NCBI RefSeq assembly: GCF_005144415.1
Contig: NZ_SWJE01000001.1
Coordinates: 539,365-603,364, forward strand
Source of the DNA: Trinickia terrae
Lineage (GTDB): Bacteria; Pseudomonadota; Gammaproteobacteria; Burkholderiales; Burkholderiaceae
DNA length: 64,000 bases
Direction: 5' to 3'
Each line of letters begins with the position of its first letter. Position 1 is the first letter of the stretch. A model generated the notes under the pieces. That model was given only the letters and a program-made list of their open reading frames with translations. It searched no databases and was not told the DNA's origin. A program made the translations under genes and the position numbers. Below are positions 42,158-51,424 of this stretch, piece after piece.

Positions 42158-42876
42158 GATGAGACGGACAGTGGAAGAGGCCGGAACACGTCATCATATT
42201 CCTCGAGCCGTGGCATCGGAATGCGCGGTTGCTCGTCGAGTCTCTCGATGAAGCCGCTCCAGCGCGTCAGCGTGTCCGCCCGCTGCGCGTCCGAGCAGTA
42301 TGGGACGTGCCAGGCAAAGAACGGCTCGAGCACTTCATAGCCGACATATCCCAACGTGCCTTGCAGCAGATGGCGCAGCATGCCGCCCGCCAGTTCGCCA
42401 TGGATGCCTTGCGCACCGAACATGTGCTCCCGCCCCCCGAGGGTGACGCCGACGACGGCCCGCTTGCCCGCCATGCCGCCGCGACCGTAAATGCGCTTGC
42501 CGCCGTACAGCGCGCCGGATAGGAAGCAGCGGTCGATCCAGCCTTTGATCAGCGCGGGCACCGAGAACCAGTAGAGCGGGAACACCAGCATCAGCGTGTC
42601 GCTGGCCAACAGCGCGTCGACCTCTCGCCGAATGTCGGGCGCAAGCGTATTGCGCTCGAGCGCTTGGCGTTGCTCCAATGCATAGACGAGGTAGTCGCTG
42701 TTGGCGCGTTCGGCGAAATCGCTGGCGCGAACCACCGGATCGAACTCGAGCGCGTACAGGTCCGAAAAACTCACTTCGTCGCCGCGCAACTCCATCAGGC
42801 GCCGGGCTTCGTGGGCCATGGCCGTGCAGAAGGAGAGCGGCTCCGGGTGGGCGTGGACGAGGTGAACTTTAGCCAT
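42154..42876 (-). CDS. NAD(P)H dehydrogenase (quinone), flavodoxin-like fold
   Basis: 240 residues from ATG 42876. It opens with the FMN phosphate strand (AKVHLVHAHPEPLSFCTAMA) and continues with TLMLVFPLYWFSVPALIKGW, the family's flavin-side loop, then IDRCFLSGALYGGKRIYGRG. This is the NQO1/MdaB/KefF type, a two-electron quinone reductase. The start overlaps the enoyl-CoA hydratase stop by eight bases and its stop overlaps the AraC start, so the genes are tightly coupled. Confidence 0.9.
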   Translation of the reverse strand: MAKVHLVHAHPEPLSFCTAMAHEARRLMELRGDEVSFSDLYALEFDPVVRASDFAERANSDYLVYALEQRQALERNTLAPDIRREVDALLASDTLMLVFPLYWFSVPALIKGWIDRCFLSGALYGGKRIYGRGGMAGKRAVVGVTLGGREHMFGAQGIHGELAGGMLRHLLQGTLGYVGYEVLEPFFAWHVPYCSDAQRADTLTRWSGFIERLDEQPRIPMPRLEEYDDVFRPLPLSVSS

Positions 42877-43603
42877 GAGGGATCGATGTCCAGGTGACAG
42901 CGGGGATGAAGGCGTTGAGATGGGCGAGCTCATTTTCGATCGCCTCTCGCGCAGGCAGAGCCGAGCCCTTCAGCAACAGGCGCCGCGTGGCCTGGAGGGC
43001 GCTCGGCGGTTTGGCGGCGAGGCGCATGGCGTAATCGTGAGCCGATGCGCGCACCTCCGTGTCCGGCACGACGCACGAGACGAATCCGTGCCGCAAGGCT
43101 TCCGCCGCCGTTATCGGGCGGCCGCTCATCAACCAGTCGCGTGCCACCAGATCGCCGACCCGGCGAGCCAGCAAAGCCGTTGCCCCGGCTTCGGGAACGA
43201 TGCCGAGATCGGCAAATGGAAATCGGAACATCGCGCTCTCGCCGGCGACCACCCAGTCGGCGTGCAACAGCATCGTCGCGCCGAAGCCCACCGCTGCGCC
43301 GTTGACGGCAGCCAGCAACGGCTTGGGTTGCTCCGCGAACGCGTTGATGCAGCGCGCGACCGCGCCGTTGGCGGCCTGCGGCCATAGCGTCCCGAATGCG
43401 GCGGTGTCGTGGCCCGAGCAGAAACTATTGCCGGTTCCGTGCAGCAGCACGCAATGCACGCGTATGTCGCCCTGTGCGAGGCGCAGCGCGTTCGCCAATG
43501 CGTCGAACATCATGCCATCGAGCGCGTTGCGCTTGTCCGGGCGGTTTATCCCGATGGACCAGATCTGGCCATCGAGCTCCGATGTGATGTTGGCTTCCAT
43601 CAT
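42869..43603 (-). CDS. Enoyl-CoA hydratase/isomerase family protein
   Basis: 244 residues of the crotonase fold: IWSIGINRPDKRNALDGMMF, HCVLLHGTGNSFCSGHDTAA (oxyanion hole), PLLAAVNGAAVGFGATMLLH and FPFADLGIVPEAGATALLAR. The position of the first catalytic Glu of classic hydratases is taken by Val-Gly-Phe-Gly, and the second Glu is present in PEAG. It therefore may be an isomerase or another crotonase activity. The start overlaps the DUF2000 stop as ATGA. Confidence 0.88.
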   Translation of the reverse strand: MMEANITSELDGQIWSIGINRPDKRNALDGMMFDALANALRLAQGDIRVHCVLLHGTGNSFCSGHDTAAFGTLWPQAANGAVARCINAFAEQPKPLLAAVNGAAVGFGATMLLHADWVVAGESAMFRFPFADLGIVPEAGATALLARRVGDLVARDWLMSGRPITAAEALRHGFVSCVVPDTEVRASAHDYAMRLAAKPPSALQATRRLLLKGSALPAREAIENELAHLNAFIPAVTWTSIPHG

Positions 43604-44052
43604 GCGAACAGAGAAAAGCCGCCGACCAGTTTGCCGATTCTGTTCCTCGTCCCGACCAGGCCGACCGCCAGGTATTGCAGCGACTCGCCGGAGAGCGCTT
43701 GGACGGCATTCATAAAGGCGTCGTAGTCGGTGGTGGCCTGTCCTTGCACAGGAAAATCCACCACGTCGCAGTGCGCCAGCGATTTCTCGCGAAGCTCGCT
43801 CAATTGATGAGCCGTGGCCTTGAGCACCGGAATGCCGATCGGAATGAGGCCCGGGTGCGTCGTGCCATCCCGCTCCCGCAGAGGCGCTCCCACGAGATGG
43901 CTGTGACGTTGGCCCAGCGTGAACGCCACCACCGCGGCTGCGTTCGACGCCTTGCCGGGCGGCAGTGCTTCATCCACGACGATGACACAACGCTCCGGCT
44001 TGCGCGGAGCCTCCGTGTCGTTCGCAGGGTGTGCTTCGGTTTGCAATAACAA
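43600..44052 (-). CDS. DUF2000-family protein
   Basis: 150 residues. DUF2000 features: RCVIVVDEALPPGKASNAAA, AFTLGQRHSHLVGAPLRERD and PGLIPIGIPVLKATAHQLSE, ending in GLVGTRNRIGKLVGGFSL. The family has a PTH2-like fold and no assigned reaction. It is the first gene of the four-gene minus-strand operon that continues into enoyl-CoA hydratase, quinone reductase and AraC regulator. AGAGAG lies just before the start. Confidence 0.85.
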   Translation of the reverse strand: MLLQTEAHPANDTEAPRKPERCVIVVDEALPPGKASNAAAVVAFTLGQRHSHLVGAPLRERDGTTHPGLIPIGIPVLKATAHQLSELREKSLAHCDVVDFPVQGQATTDYDAFMNAVQALSGESLQYLAVGLVGTRNRIGKLVGGFSLFA

Positions 44053-44209
44053 CGTCTCTCTCCTGAAGAAAAAGCCTTGGAGAGAATGCTAGGGAAGCTT
44101 TTGCCAAAAGTATTGAACGATTTTGCAGGAGCCGGGGCGAAGTGATCGCGGCGCCGGGGCAGGCCATGCCGAGCCGGGCGGTAAATCCGGTGATTCGATC
44201 TCCTCCCCG

Positions 44210-44608
44210 CTACGCGTACTTATCCCCAACCGTGCTGCGAACCGGATGAGTATCGTAGACGATGATCATCCGTTCGATCAGCCCGCTGTCGTCGAACTCG
44301 AACACGTCGACACACTCGAAGCGCACAGCCGAACCATCTTTCAGCCCCCAGTCATAAATGAAGTAGCCTGTTGCGCGTGGCGCCCCCGTTGCGCTGATGC
44401 AGATGTCGATGGGTGTGATCTTGCTTTCCCCCGATGCCGCGTCGACCTTTGCAAAAAATGGCGCGGGCTGCATCCAGCCGAGAAACGGCGAGAAGATCCG
44501 GGCGTCCGGCGTGAACAACGCACAGATCGCGTCGACATTGCCGCGTTCCAGCGCTTGGAGGTAGGTGCGAATCTGCTGCGTGTAAAGTGATTCCGACGAT
44601 AAGGCCAC
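44210..44608 (-). CDS. SnoaL/NTF2-like protein
   Basis: 132 residues. A cone-shaped NTF2-like fold is indicated by QQIRTYLQALERGNVDAICA, LFTPDARIFSPFLGWMQPAP, GYFIYDWGLKDGSAVRFECV and SGLIERMIIVYDTHPVRSTV. Such proteins are isomerases, hydrolases or binding partners. It is divergent from the LysR gene at 44691 with an 82-bp gap, and so is the likely target of that regulator. Confidence 0.85.
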   Translation of the reverse strand: MALSSESLYTQQIRTYLQALERGNVDAICALFTPDARIFSPFLGWMQPAPFFAKVDAASGESKITPIDICISATGAPRATGYFIYDWGLKDGSAVRFECVDVFEFDDSGLIERMIIVYDTHPVRSTVGDKYA

Positions 44609-44690
44609 AATTCATCTCCGATCATTCGTTGACAACCGGGTCCGTTCAAAAGAACAGGGTCTCCGGTACACGCACGATAGCGATGCACTC

Positions 44691-45632
44691 ATGACCGAAC
44701 AATCGAAAAATTCGCAAACCGGGTATGCGGCGCATGCATATCCGCTGGCCGACCTGACGCGGCCCCTCCCTCCGCTGGCAGCGTTTCAGGCATTCGTCGC
44801 CGCGGCGCAGCTGGGCAGTGTCAGTCGAGCAGCAGAGCATCTGTGCCGGACACAAGGCGCAGTGAGCCGTCAGATCCAGCAATTGGAAGCGCATTACCGA
44901 TGCGCGCTCTTCGCGCGTCATGCGTCGGGTTTGACGTTGACGGCAGAAGGCAACGCGCTGCTAAGCGTCGCGGTCAACGTGCTCACGCAACTGGTTCAGC
45001 ACGCAAAAACTCACGATGGGACGAAGCCGGCCCTCACGCTGAGGTTGCCGTCCACCTTTGCGATCCGCTGGCTGCTTCCGCGACTGCCTGACATCGAGCG
45101 GGCGCTGAGCGGAACGGAGCTCCGCATCTCGACATCGGCGGACGACACGCCGGATTTCTCGGCGCCCGACGTCGACGCCATCGTCGTGCGCGGGACAGGG
45201 CAGTGGAGCGGTATGGAGTCGATGGCGCTGTTTGCCGAATCGCTCACGCCGATGTGCACGCCCGCATTGGCCGCATCGCTGAAATCCGCAGCCGACCTTG
45301 CTCATGCCACTTTGCTCCATCCCGGACCGAGCCATGCGGAGTGGCGATGCTGGCTCGACCACGTTGGAGCAGGGCGGATCGACGCGGGGCGTGGGCCGGT
45401 ATTCGATACCCTCGAACTGACGCTCACGGCGGCGATGGAGGGGCACGGCGTTGCGATTGGCGATCCACGCATGGCAAGGGATCGACTCCGGACAGGGTCA
45501 CTGGTGACGCCGTTTGACGACTCGGCCCAAAACGGCCTTTCCTATTTCCTCGTCTATCCGCCCCAGCGCGCGGCACAGCCCAAGATTCGCGCCCTCGCCG
45601 ACATCTTGCTGCGGCTTGCACGGGAAGATTGA
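44691..45632 (+). CDS. LysR-family regulator (GcvA-like)
   Basis: 313 residues. Winged helix at about 25-90 (PPLAAFQAFVAAAQLGSVSR, TQGAVSRQIQQLEAHYRCAL), then the LysR effector domain (LPSTFAIRWLLPRLPDIERA, LHPGPSHAEWRCWLDHVGAG, MEGHGVAIGDPRMARD). The PLPPL-AFQAF opening is typical of the GcvA branch. It is divergent from the NTF2-like gene, its probable target. Confidence 0.92.
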   Translation: MTEQSKNSQTGYAAHAYPLADLTRPLPPLAAFQAFVAAAQLGSVSRAAEHLCRTQGAVSRQIQQLEAHYRCALFARHASGLTLTAEGNALLSVAVNVLTQLVQHAKTHDGTKPALTLRLPSTFAIRWLLPRLPDIERALSGTELRISTSADDTPDFSAPDVDAIVVRGTGQWSGMESMALFAESLTPMCTPALAASLKSAADLAHATLLHPGPSHAEWRCWLDHVGAGRIDAGRGPVFDTLELTLTAAMEGHGVAIGDPRMARDRLRTGSLVTPFDDSAQNGLSYFLVYPPQRAAQPKIRALADILLRLARED

Positions 45633-45698
45633 TCGACAGACGAGATTGCGGGCTGGATAAACGGAGCGAACGACGCTTCAAGACGCGCCTTCATTCCA

Positions 45699-46247
45699 TC
45701 AGCCGTCCTGCGGCTGCAAGGGCGTCTCCAGGTTGAGCTGATAGAACGCGGCATCCAGCCAGCGGCCGAACTTGAAGCCGACTTGCGTGAAGGTGCCCGC
45801 ATGCACAAAGCCCATCCGCGTGTGCAAGCCGATGCTGCCGGTATTGCTGGCATCGATGCAGCCCACCAGAACGTGGAGCTGAGCTTCGCGCGCACGCCGG
45901 ATCAGTTCGTTCAACAACAGTTTGCCGAGTCCTCGGCCGCGCTGTTCGTGATGCACGTAGACGCTGTGTTCCACCGTGTACTTGTAGGCTGGAAACGCCC
46001 GGAACGTCCCCCAGCTGGCGAAGCCCAGCAATCGCCCTGATGCATCGACCGCGCCGACGACCGGAAAGCCGTTTGCGCGCTTCGTGGCGAACCAGGTCTC
46101 CATGGCTTGCGGGGGGCGAGGCACGTAGTCGTAGAGAGCGGTTGAATTGACGATGGCCTCGTTCAGGATCTCCAGGATGGCCGAAGCATGCTCGGCTTCG
46201 GTGCAGTCGATCGGGCGCACGTCGTTATCCGGCACGGAGGAATTCAT
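45699..46247 (-). CDS. GNAT N-acetyltransferase (phosphinothricin/methionine sulfoximine type)
   Basis: 182 residues. The acetyl-CoA site is in VYVHHEQRGRGLGKLLLNEL, and the opening ILEILNEAIVNSTALYDYVP with CIDASNTGSIGLHTRMGFVH is typical of the Pat/MddA branch, which acetylates phosphinothricin, methionine sulfone or sulfoximine. The substrate here is not proven. It is followed by an XRE/cupin regulator on the same strand (46281-46907), with 33 bp between, a frequent pairing in which the regulator controls the acetyltransferase. Confidence 0.9.
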   Translation of the reverse strand: MNSSVPDNDVRPIDCTEAEHASAILEILNEAIVNSTALYDYVPRPPQAMETWFATKRANGFPVVGAVDASGRLLGFASWGTFRAFPAYKYTVEHSVYVHHEQRGRGLGKLLLNELIRRAREAQLHVLVGCIDASNTGSIGLHTRMGFVHAGTFTQVGFKFGRWLDAAFYQLNLETPLQPQDG

Positions 46248-46280
46248 TAAAAGCTCCTGTTGACTGAAGGCTGAAAAAAA

Positions 46281-46907
46281 TCAGGCAGTTCTCGCGCCCG
46301 TTGGAGCGAGCTCGTCGCAGATGGCCACGATGTATCGCGCGGGCTTGGCGGTGGGATTGCTATAGAGGAGCGGTTGATCCAGGCGCATGGCCAGGCAGTC
46401 GCCCTCGTTGAGCACATAAAGCTGGGCGCCGAGCATGACGTCGATACGCCCCTTCACGACCCAGACCTGCTGCTGAAAGACTTTCTCACGTCCACCTGTT
46501 TCATAGGCCACGCGCGCGCCAGGCGGGAAGTCCACTTCGACCAGTTGAATGGGCGAGGGCCAGCCGGGCGGCGAGAGCGCTCGCCGCAAGTAGCCGGACT
46601 CCGGGTCGCGCCATTGGGATTGCTGGGCGCGTCGCACCAGCGGCTGCGCGGGCTCCTCGTCTGGCCCGCCGCTGAACAGATGCGCCAGCGACACGCCGAG
46701 CCCGGCGGCCAGTTTTTCCAGCACGACTGCCGTCGGGCTGGTGCCGGCGCGCTCGATCAAGGAAATCATGGACCGGCTGACGCCGCAGCGCGTGGCGAGC
46801 GCGTCGAGCGTGTAGCCGCGCGCAGACCGCAATTCGCGCACCCGGCGGGCGATGCGCTCGTTGACGCCGGTGTCGTCGTGGCTGGCAGGGTCTTTGGATT
46901 CCATCAT
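46281..46907 (-). CDS. XRE-type helix-turn-helix regulator with cupin domain
   Basis: 208 residues if ATG 46907 is used; 46904 and 46928 are alternatives. HTH at about 15-70 (IARRVRELRSARGYTLDALA, CGVSRSMISLIERAGTSPTA), then a cupin sensor domain (WPSPIQLVEVDFPPGARVAY, QQQVWVVKGRIDVMLGAQLY). The start codons lie within a 15-bp inverted repeat, so the protein probably represses itself at that site. It precedes the acetyltransferase on the same strand. Confidence 0.9.
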   Translation of the reverse strand: MMESKDPASHDDTGVNERIARRVRELRSARGYTLDALATRCGVSRSMISLIERAGTSPTAVVLEKLAAGLGVSLAHLFSGGPDEEPAQPLVRRAQQSQWRDPESGYLRRALSPPGWPSPIQLVEVDFPPGARVAYETGGREKVFQQQVWVVKGRIDVMLGAQLYVLNEGDCLAMRLDQPLLYSNPTAKPARYIVAICDELAPTGARTA

Positions 46908-46940
46908 GATGCACGAATATTCCAACATGATGGAATCCAA
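46894..46940. promoter_or_regulatory. 15-bp perfect inverted repeat overlapping the XRE start
   Basis: TTGGATTCCATCATG (46894-46908) and CATGATGGAATCCAA (46926-46940) are exact inverted copies separated by 17 bp. A third related word, AATATTCC, lies in the spacer. The left arm contains the regulator's start codons. It is the likely operator for the XRE-cupin protein and may also act on the plus-strand gene at 47167. Confidence 0.7.
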
Positions 46941-47166
46941 GTCAACCTCGACCGTTGCGGAATTCCCTGGCGCAGGGAGCATCCGCCTGTGCGGTAGGGC
47001 GCGTTGGCGATGTCGAGCCGGCGACGGCCCGCTTCGGAAATCAGTGCATTTGTTCGCGTCGCCGTTCGTGTTCGATTGGATTGAACGTATAAGACAGCAA
47101 TCGATTCATCCGATGAATTTTCGTAGGCCGTCGTTAATCGTCGTTACTTATTCACTGGAGGACGTA

Positions 47167-48834
47167 ATGGGTATTTCGCGCCGTTCAATTCTGAAAGGCG
47201 GTGTAGCCGCAGCTGCGTTGGCTGCGATGGATGTTGCTTCGATGTCCAGAGCGTTTGCGGCCGCAAGTTCGGCTGTCAGCGGCCCCGGCGATGTCGTCGG
47301 CAAGATCACGGTGGGTTATCAAGGCTGGTTCGCGGCGATCGGCGACGGCGCCCCGATCAACGGCTGGTGGCATTGGGCGCCAAACATGTCCCAGGCGCCT
47401 TCGCCGACCAACACCGGCATCAAGGCGTGGCCCGACATGCACGAGTACGCGAACGGGTACCAGACAGCGTTTGCCCCGTTGAACAGCGGCGCGCCGGCAA
47501 CGCTGTTCTCCTCGTACGACCAGGATACGGTCAATCACCACTTCAGCTGGATGCAGCAGAACGACATCGACACGGCCGCGCTGCAACGCTTCAACCCGTT
47601 CTCCGGAGAAGGGCCGACGCGCGATGCGATGGCCCAGAAGGTGCGCCAGGCCGCGGAAACCTATGGGCGCAAGTTCTACATCATGTACGACGTGTCCGGC
47701 TGGACCAGCATGCAGTCGCAGATCAAGCAGGACTGGACCTCCAAGATGTCCGCGCTGGTCGCCTCTCCTGCCTATGCCATGCAGAACAGCAAGCCGGTCG
47801 TGTGCATCTGGGGCTTCGGTTTTAACGACGACAACCATCCGTTCGACGCGGCGTCTTGCTCCGACGTGGTCAGCTGGTTCAAGGCGCAGGGTTGCTACGT
47901 GATCGGCGGCGTGCCGACGCACTGGCGAACCGGCGATTCGGTTCGCCCCAATTTCCTGCCGGTGTTTCATCAGTTCGACATGCTGTCGCCGTGGATGATC
48001 GGCGCGATCGGCACGGTGCAGCAGGCAAACGCGTTCGCCGTGGACGTCACCGCAGCGGACAAGGCCGACTGCGACGCGAACGGCATCGACTACCAGCCCT
48101 GCATCATGCCTGGCGACCTGTCGATACGGCAGCGGGGCCACGGCAACTACATGTGGCGTCAGTTCTACAACATGACGCAGCTCGGCGTTGCGGGCATCTA
48201 CATTTCGATGTTCGATGAATTCAACGAAGGCAATCAGATCGCCAAGACCACGGCCACCCAGGCCGACGTACCGTCCAACTCGGGCTATCTGAGCCTCGAC
48301 GAAGACGGCACGCCGTGCTCGTCCGACTACTACCTGCGCCTGACGCGGGACGGCGGGCACATGCTCAAGGGGACGCTTGCGCTCACCCAGGTCAGGCCCA
48401 CGGCTCCGGTCGTGAACAGCACGACCGGGGTTGCAACGGTCATCAGCTTCCAGTCCCGCACCAACGGCCTCTACGTGACGGCCGAGAGCGCGGGCAGCCA
48501 GCCGCTGATCGCCAACCGGACCGCCATCGGTTCGTGGGAACAGTTCGACCTCGTCGACGCGGGCAATGGCGCGATCGCGCTTCGCTCCCATGCGGACGGC
48601 ATGTATGTCACCGCCGAGAATGCGGGGGCGGCGCCATTGATCGCCAATCGCACGGCTGTCGGCCCCTGGGAGACGTTCGATCTCATCGTCCAGCCCAGCA
48701 CCAACGGCGCTGTCGCGTTGCGGGCTCACGCAAACGGAAAGTACGTGACGGCGACGAACGCGGGGCAGGGACAGTTGATCGCCACCGCAACCGTGGTCGG
48801 CGGATGGGAGCAGTTCGACATGATCCTGGCGTAG
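47167..48834 (+). CDS. Tat-exported GH71/GH99-like protein with C-terminal beta-trefoil (fascin-like) repeats
   Basis: 555 residues from ATG 47167, preceded by GGAGG. A twin-arginine leader (GISRRSILKGGVAAAALAAM) is followed by a TIM-barrel-like domain (about 45-390: GYQGWFAAIGDGAPINGWWH, HHFSWMQQNDIDTAALQRFN, YGRKFYIMYDVSGW, GIYISMFDEFNEGNQIAKTT). The last 130 residues hold three similar units (NGLYVTAESAG--PLIANRTAIG-WEQFDL, DGMYVTAENAG, NGKYVTATNAG), a trefoil of the fascin or ricin type that binds ligands. The barrel resembles endo-acting alpha-glycosidases of GH71/99; Asp/Glu in FDEFNEG are candidate catalytic residues. Confidence 0.7.
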   Translation: MGISRRSILKGGVAAAALAAMDVASMSRAFAAASSAVSGPGDVVGKITVGYQGWFAAIGDGAPINGWWHWAPNMSQAPSPTNTGIKAWPDMHEYANGYQTAFAPLNSGAPATLFSSYDQDTVNHHFSWMQQNDIDTAALQRFNPFSGEGPTRDAMAQKVRQAAETYGRKFYIMYDVSGWTSMQSQIKQDWTSKMSALVASPAYAMQNSKPVVCIWGFGFNDDNHPFDAASCSDVVSWFKAQGCYVIGGVPTHWRTGDSVRPNFLPVFHQFDMLSPWMIGAIGTVQQANAFAVDVTAADKADCDANGIDYQPCIMPGDLSIRQRGHGNYMWRQFYNMTQLGVAGIYISMFDEFNEGNQIAKTTATQADVPSNSGYLSLDEDGTPCSSDYYLRLTRDGGHMLKGTLALTQVRPTAPVVNSTTGVATVISFQSRTNGLYVTAESAGSQPLIANRTAIGSWEQFDLVDAGNGAIALRSHADGMYVTAENAGAAPLIANRTAVGPWETFDLIVQPSTNGAVALRAHANGKYVTATNAGQGQLIATATVVGGWEQFDMILA

Positions 48835-48930
48835 CGCCGCGAGCTCGAACGACGCGCGACAGCGCGTCGAAGACCACGGGCAGGCGTAGACGGCTTGCCG
48901 CACGGGTTGACGCTTTTGCCGACGTCACCG

Positions 48931-49635
48931 TCAGAGGGGCTCCATCCCGTGCTCGACTTTTACCGCATCGCCGTCCGGAGAGGTTAGATGCGCAAGGAAG
49001 GATTTTGCTGCTCCCTGCTGGTCGGATGTCGCGCTGATGGCTGCGGCGAAGACCGTGGCCGCCTGGATGGCCGCCGGAAGCCTTCCCAGCACTTCGATTC
49101 CGGGCTGGTGGATGAGTTCGCTTAGCTGCTGGAACCCGAGTTCAACCTTTCCCTCGGCGACAAGGCTGCCAACGGGGACGCCTGGCGGAGCCTCGACGAT
49201 CCGAGGCGCGATGGCGTCGGCAATGCCCCATTGACGGAGCAGGCCGATGATATGGGTTCCGCTTGGCCCCGTCGAATATCCAATGGTGCGAGCGTGCAGG
49301 ACTGCAGCACGCACGGCAGACTCAGAACCGATGTCGCGATACGGCTCTCCACGCTTTATGGCGACCGCCACTTGCGAGCGTGCAACGTCGAGGCGGCTTC
49401 CCGGAACGATGTGACCGTCTTTCTCCAGCCGCCGGAGCGCATCGGACGCGAGAACCACAACGTCGAAACGTTCACCGTCCTGAATGCGGCGAGCTGCTTC
49501 GACTCCGCCGACTGACACAATCGAGACGCGCTGCCCGGACGCGGTTTCGTACGCTTCCGTTAGCCGTGTTAGAACATGGCGCGTGGCCATGGACGATATA
49601 ACTGTCAACGGCAGGCTAGAGGTATCGGTCGACAT
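48931..49635 (-). CDS. ModA-like substrate-binding-fold protein without export signal
   Basis: 234 residues. The type II binding fold is clear: LPLTVISSMATRHVLTRLTE, FDVVVLASDALRRLEKDGHI, ARTIGYSTGPSGTHIIGLLR and GFQQLSELIHQPGIEVLGRL. It starts with no signal peptide, unusual for a ModA-type receptor, so it may act in the cytosol as a sensor or scavenger. It is the last gene of the gallate operon, 11 bp after the aldolase gene. Related stand-alone genes are often found with aromatic catabolic genes. Its role there is unknown. Confidence 0.8.
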   Translation of the reverse strand: MSTDTSSLPLTVISSMATRHVLTRLTEAYETASGQRVSIVSVGGVEAARRIQDGERFDVVVLASDALRRLEKDGHIVPGSRLDVARSQVAVAIKRGEPYRDIGSESAVRAAVLHARTIGYSTGPSGTHIIGLLRQWGIADAIAPRIVEAPPGVPVGSLVAEGKVELGFQQLSELIHQPGIEVLGRLPAAIQAATVFAAAISATSDQQGAAKSFLAHLTSPDGDAVKVEHGMEPL

Positions 49636-49646
49636 GCTGGCCTCTA

Positions 49647-50330
49647 TCAGTCAATGTAACGCAGGCCGGCTTGCTTCAAGGGCTCCCGCATGCTGTACAT
49701 GTCGAGTCCCAGCACTCCGGAAGCGAGCTTGGCGCGTTTATCTGCTTCGTTCGCTTCCCGCGAGCTCGCTTTGTCGAGTACCGAAGCAGCCGCAGAAGCG
49801 GGGACGGCCACGACACCGTCAAAGTCAGCGACGATTACATCGCCCGGCGTAACGAGCGCCCCAGCGCAAATCACCGGGATATTGACGGAACCCAAGGTTG
49901 CCTTGATGGTTCCCTTCGCAGAAATCGCTTTGCTCCAAACGGGGAATCCCATTTCTTCGAGAACCTTCACGTCACGCACGCCGGCATCGATGATGAGTCC
50001 CGTGGCGCCGCGTGCTTTAAAACTTGTCGCCAGCAGGTCGCCGAAGTAGCCATCGGTGCAGTCTGCTGTAATGGCTGCGACGACGATGTCTCCGGGTTGA
50101 ATTTGCTCGGCGGCGACGTGCATCATCCAGTTGTCGCCGGGATGAAGCAGAACCGTGACTGCCGTACCGCAGGCCTGTGCGTGAGGATAGATGGGGCGCA
50201 TGTACGGCTTGAGCAGGCCAGTTCGACTCATTGCCTCGTGGACCGTTGCCGAGCCCAGGGCGCCGAGCCTGCTGGTGACATCCTTGTCTGCGCGCTTGAT
50301 GTTGCGGTAGACGACTCCCATCTCATACAT
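49647..50330 (-). CDS. ligK: 4-carboxy-4-hydroxy-2-oxoadipate aldolase (RraA/HMG-CHA aldolase family)
   Basis: 227 residues from ATG 50330. Class II pyruvate aldolase features: [40 protein letters not shown], the substrate-binding G-x20-R-D region [20 protein letters not shown] and [20 protein letters not shown]. The enzyme splits 4-carboxy-4-hydroxy-2-oxoadipate to oxaloacetate and pyruvate, the final step of the gallate/protocatechuate 4,5-cleavage route (ligK/galC). It is two bases after the hydratase gene. Confidence 0.9.
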   Translation of the reverse strand: MYEMGVVYRNIKRADKDVTSRLGALGSATVHEAMSRTGLLKPYMRPIYPHAQACGTAVTVLLHPGDNWMMHVAAEQIQPGDIVVAAITADCTDGYFGDLLATSFKARGATGLIIDAGVRDVKVLEEMGFPVWSKAISAKGTIKATLGSVNIPVICAGALVTPGDVIVADFDGVVAVPASAAASVLDKASSREANEADKRAKLASGVLGLDMYSMREPLKQAGLRYID

Positions 50331-50332
50331 AG

Positions 50333-51358
50333 TCAAACTCCCTTCGCTTTGAGTGCTGCGTCCAGGCGCGGATATACGCGTCGCGCGTTGCCCTCGTAAA
50401 TCTTGTAACGGTCCTCTGCGTCGATGGCCGCTGCCTCGATATAACGTTTCGTGTCGTCGAAGTTGAAGCCCGTCTCCGGGTCGATGCCTCGGACGGCTCC
50501 AATCATTTCGCTCGCGAACAGAATGTTTTCGACGGGTATCACGCGCGTCAGGAGGTCGATGCCCGGCTGGTGATAGACGCAGGTATCGAAGAACACGTTG
50601 TTCAGCAGATGCTCCTTGAGCAGCGGTTTCTTCATCTCTTGAGCGAGCCCGCGGAAGCGTCCCCAGTGATAGGGCGCGGCGCCGCCTCCATGCGGGATGA
50701 CGAAGCGCAGTGCCGGGAAATCCTGAAACAGGTCCGACGTCAAGCACTGCATGAACGCGGTCGTATCCGCATTCAGGTAGTGCGCGCCCGTGGTATGGAA
50801 GCACGCGTTGCAGCTCGTGCTCACATGAATCATCGCGGGGATGTCGTACTCGACCATCTTTTCGTAGATGGGGTACCAATACCTGTTCGACAGCGGCGGG
50901 CTGGTCCAGTGACCACCCGACGGGTCCGGGTTCAGGTTGATGGCGACGTTCCCGTACTGCTCGACACACTTCACCAGTTCGGGGATGCAGGTCTTGACGT
51001 CGACGCCGGGGCTTTGCGGCAGCATTGCCGCTGGAATGAAGCTGTCCGGGAAGAGCTGGCTCACGCGAAAGCACAGCTCGTTGCAGATGGCCGCCCACGT
51101 GCTTGAAACCTCGAAGTCTCCGATGTGATGAGCCATGAAGCTTGCGCGCGGACTGAAAATCGTCAAATCGAGTCCTCGCTCCCGCATAAGTCGAAGCTGA
51201 TTGCTTTCGATAGACTCGCGCAACTCGTCATCGCTAATCCGTAGTTCAGAGGCATGCGGCATTTCTGGCGGGCTTTTGATGCCCGCAATTTGGCGATTGC
51301 GCCAGGTTTCCAATGCCTTTGGTGCGGTGGTGTAGTGACCGTGAATGTCGATAATCAT
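50333..51358 (-). CDS. ligJ: 4-oxalomesaconate hydratase (amidohydrolase family)
   Basis: 341 residues of the amidohydrolase family: the N-terminal metal site [20 protein letters not shown], then [40 protein letters not shown] and [20 protein letters not shown]. This is the LigJ-type sequence, which adds water to 4-oxalomesaconate to form 4-carboxy-4-hydroxy-2-oxoadipate. It lies between the dioxygenase and aldolase genes in reaction order. The tautomerase that normally precedes it (galD/ligU) is not present in the window. Confidence 0.92.
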   Translation of the reverse strand: MIIDIHGHYTTAPKALETWRNRQIAGIKSPPEMPHASELRISDDELRESIESNQLRLMRERGLDLTIFSPRASFMAHHIGDFEVSSTWAAICNELCFRVSQLFPDSFIPAAMLPQSPGVDVKTCIPELVKCVEQYGNVAINLNPDPSGGHWTSPPLSNRYWYPIYEKMVEYDIPAMIHVSTSCNACFHTTGAHYLNADTTAFMQCLTSDLFQDFPALRFVIPHGGGAAPYHWGRFRGLAQEMKKPLLKEHLLNNVFFDTCVYHQPGIDLLTRVIPVENILFASEMIGAVRGIDPETGFNFDDTKRYIEAAAIDAEDRYKIYEGNARRVYPRLDAALKAKGV

Positions 51359-51424
51359 CGTTGCTGTCTCTGTCAGGTCGAAGGCTGCACGAACAGGTGT
51401 AGTGGTTGCGTATCGACGCGCGAT

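Noticed and set aside
47185-48903. Minus-strand open frame opposite the GH71/99-like gene
   Set aside because: Shadow composition; the plus strand has a ribosome site, a Tat leader and repeat structure.
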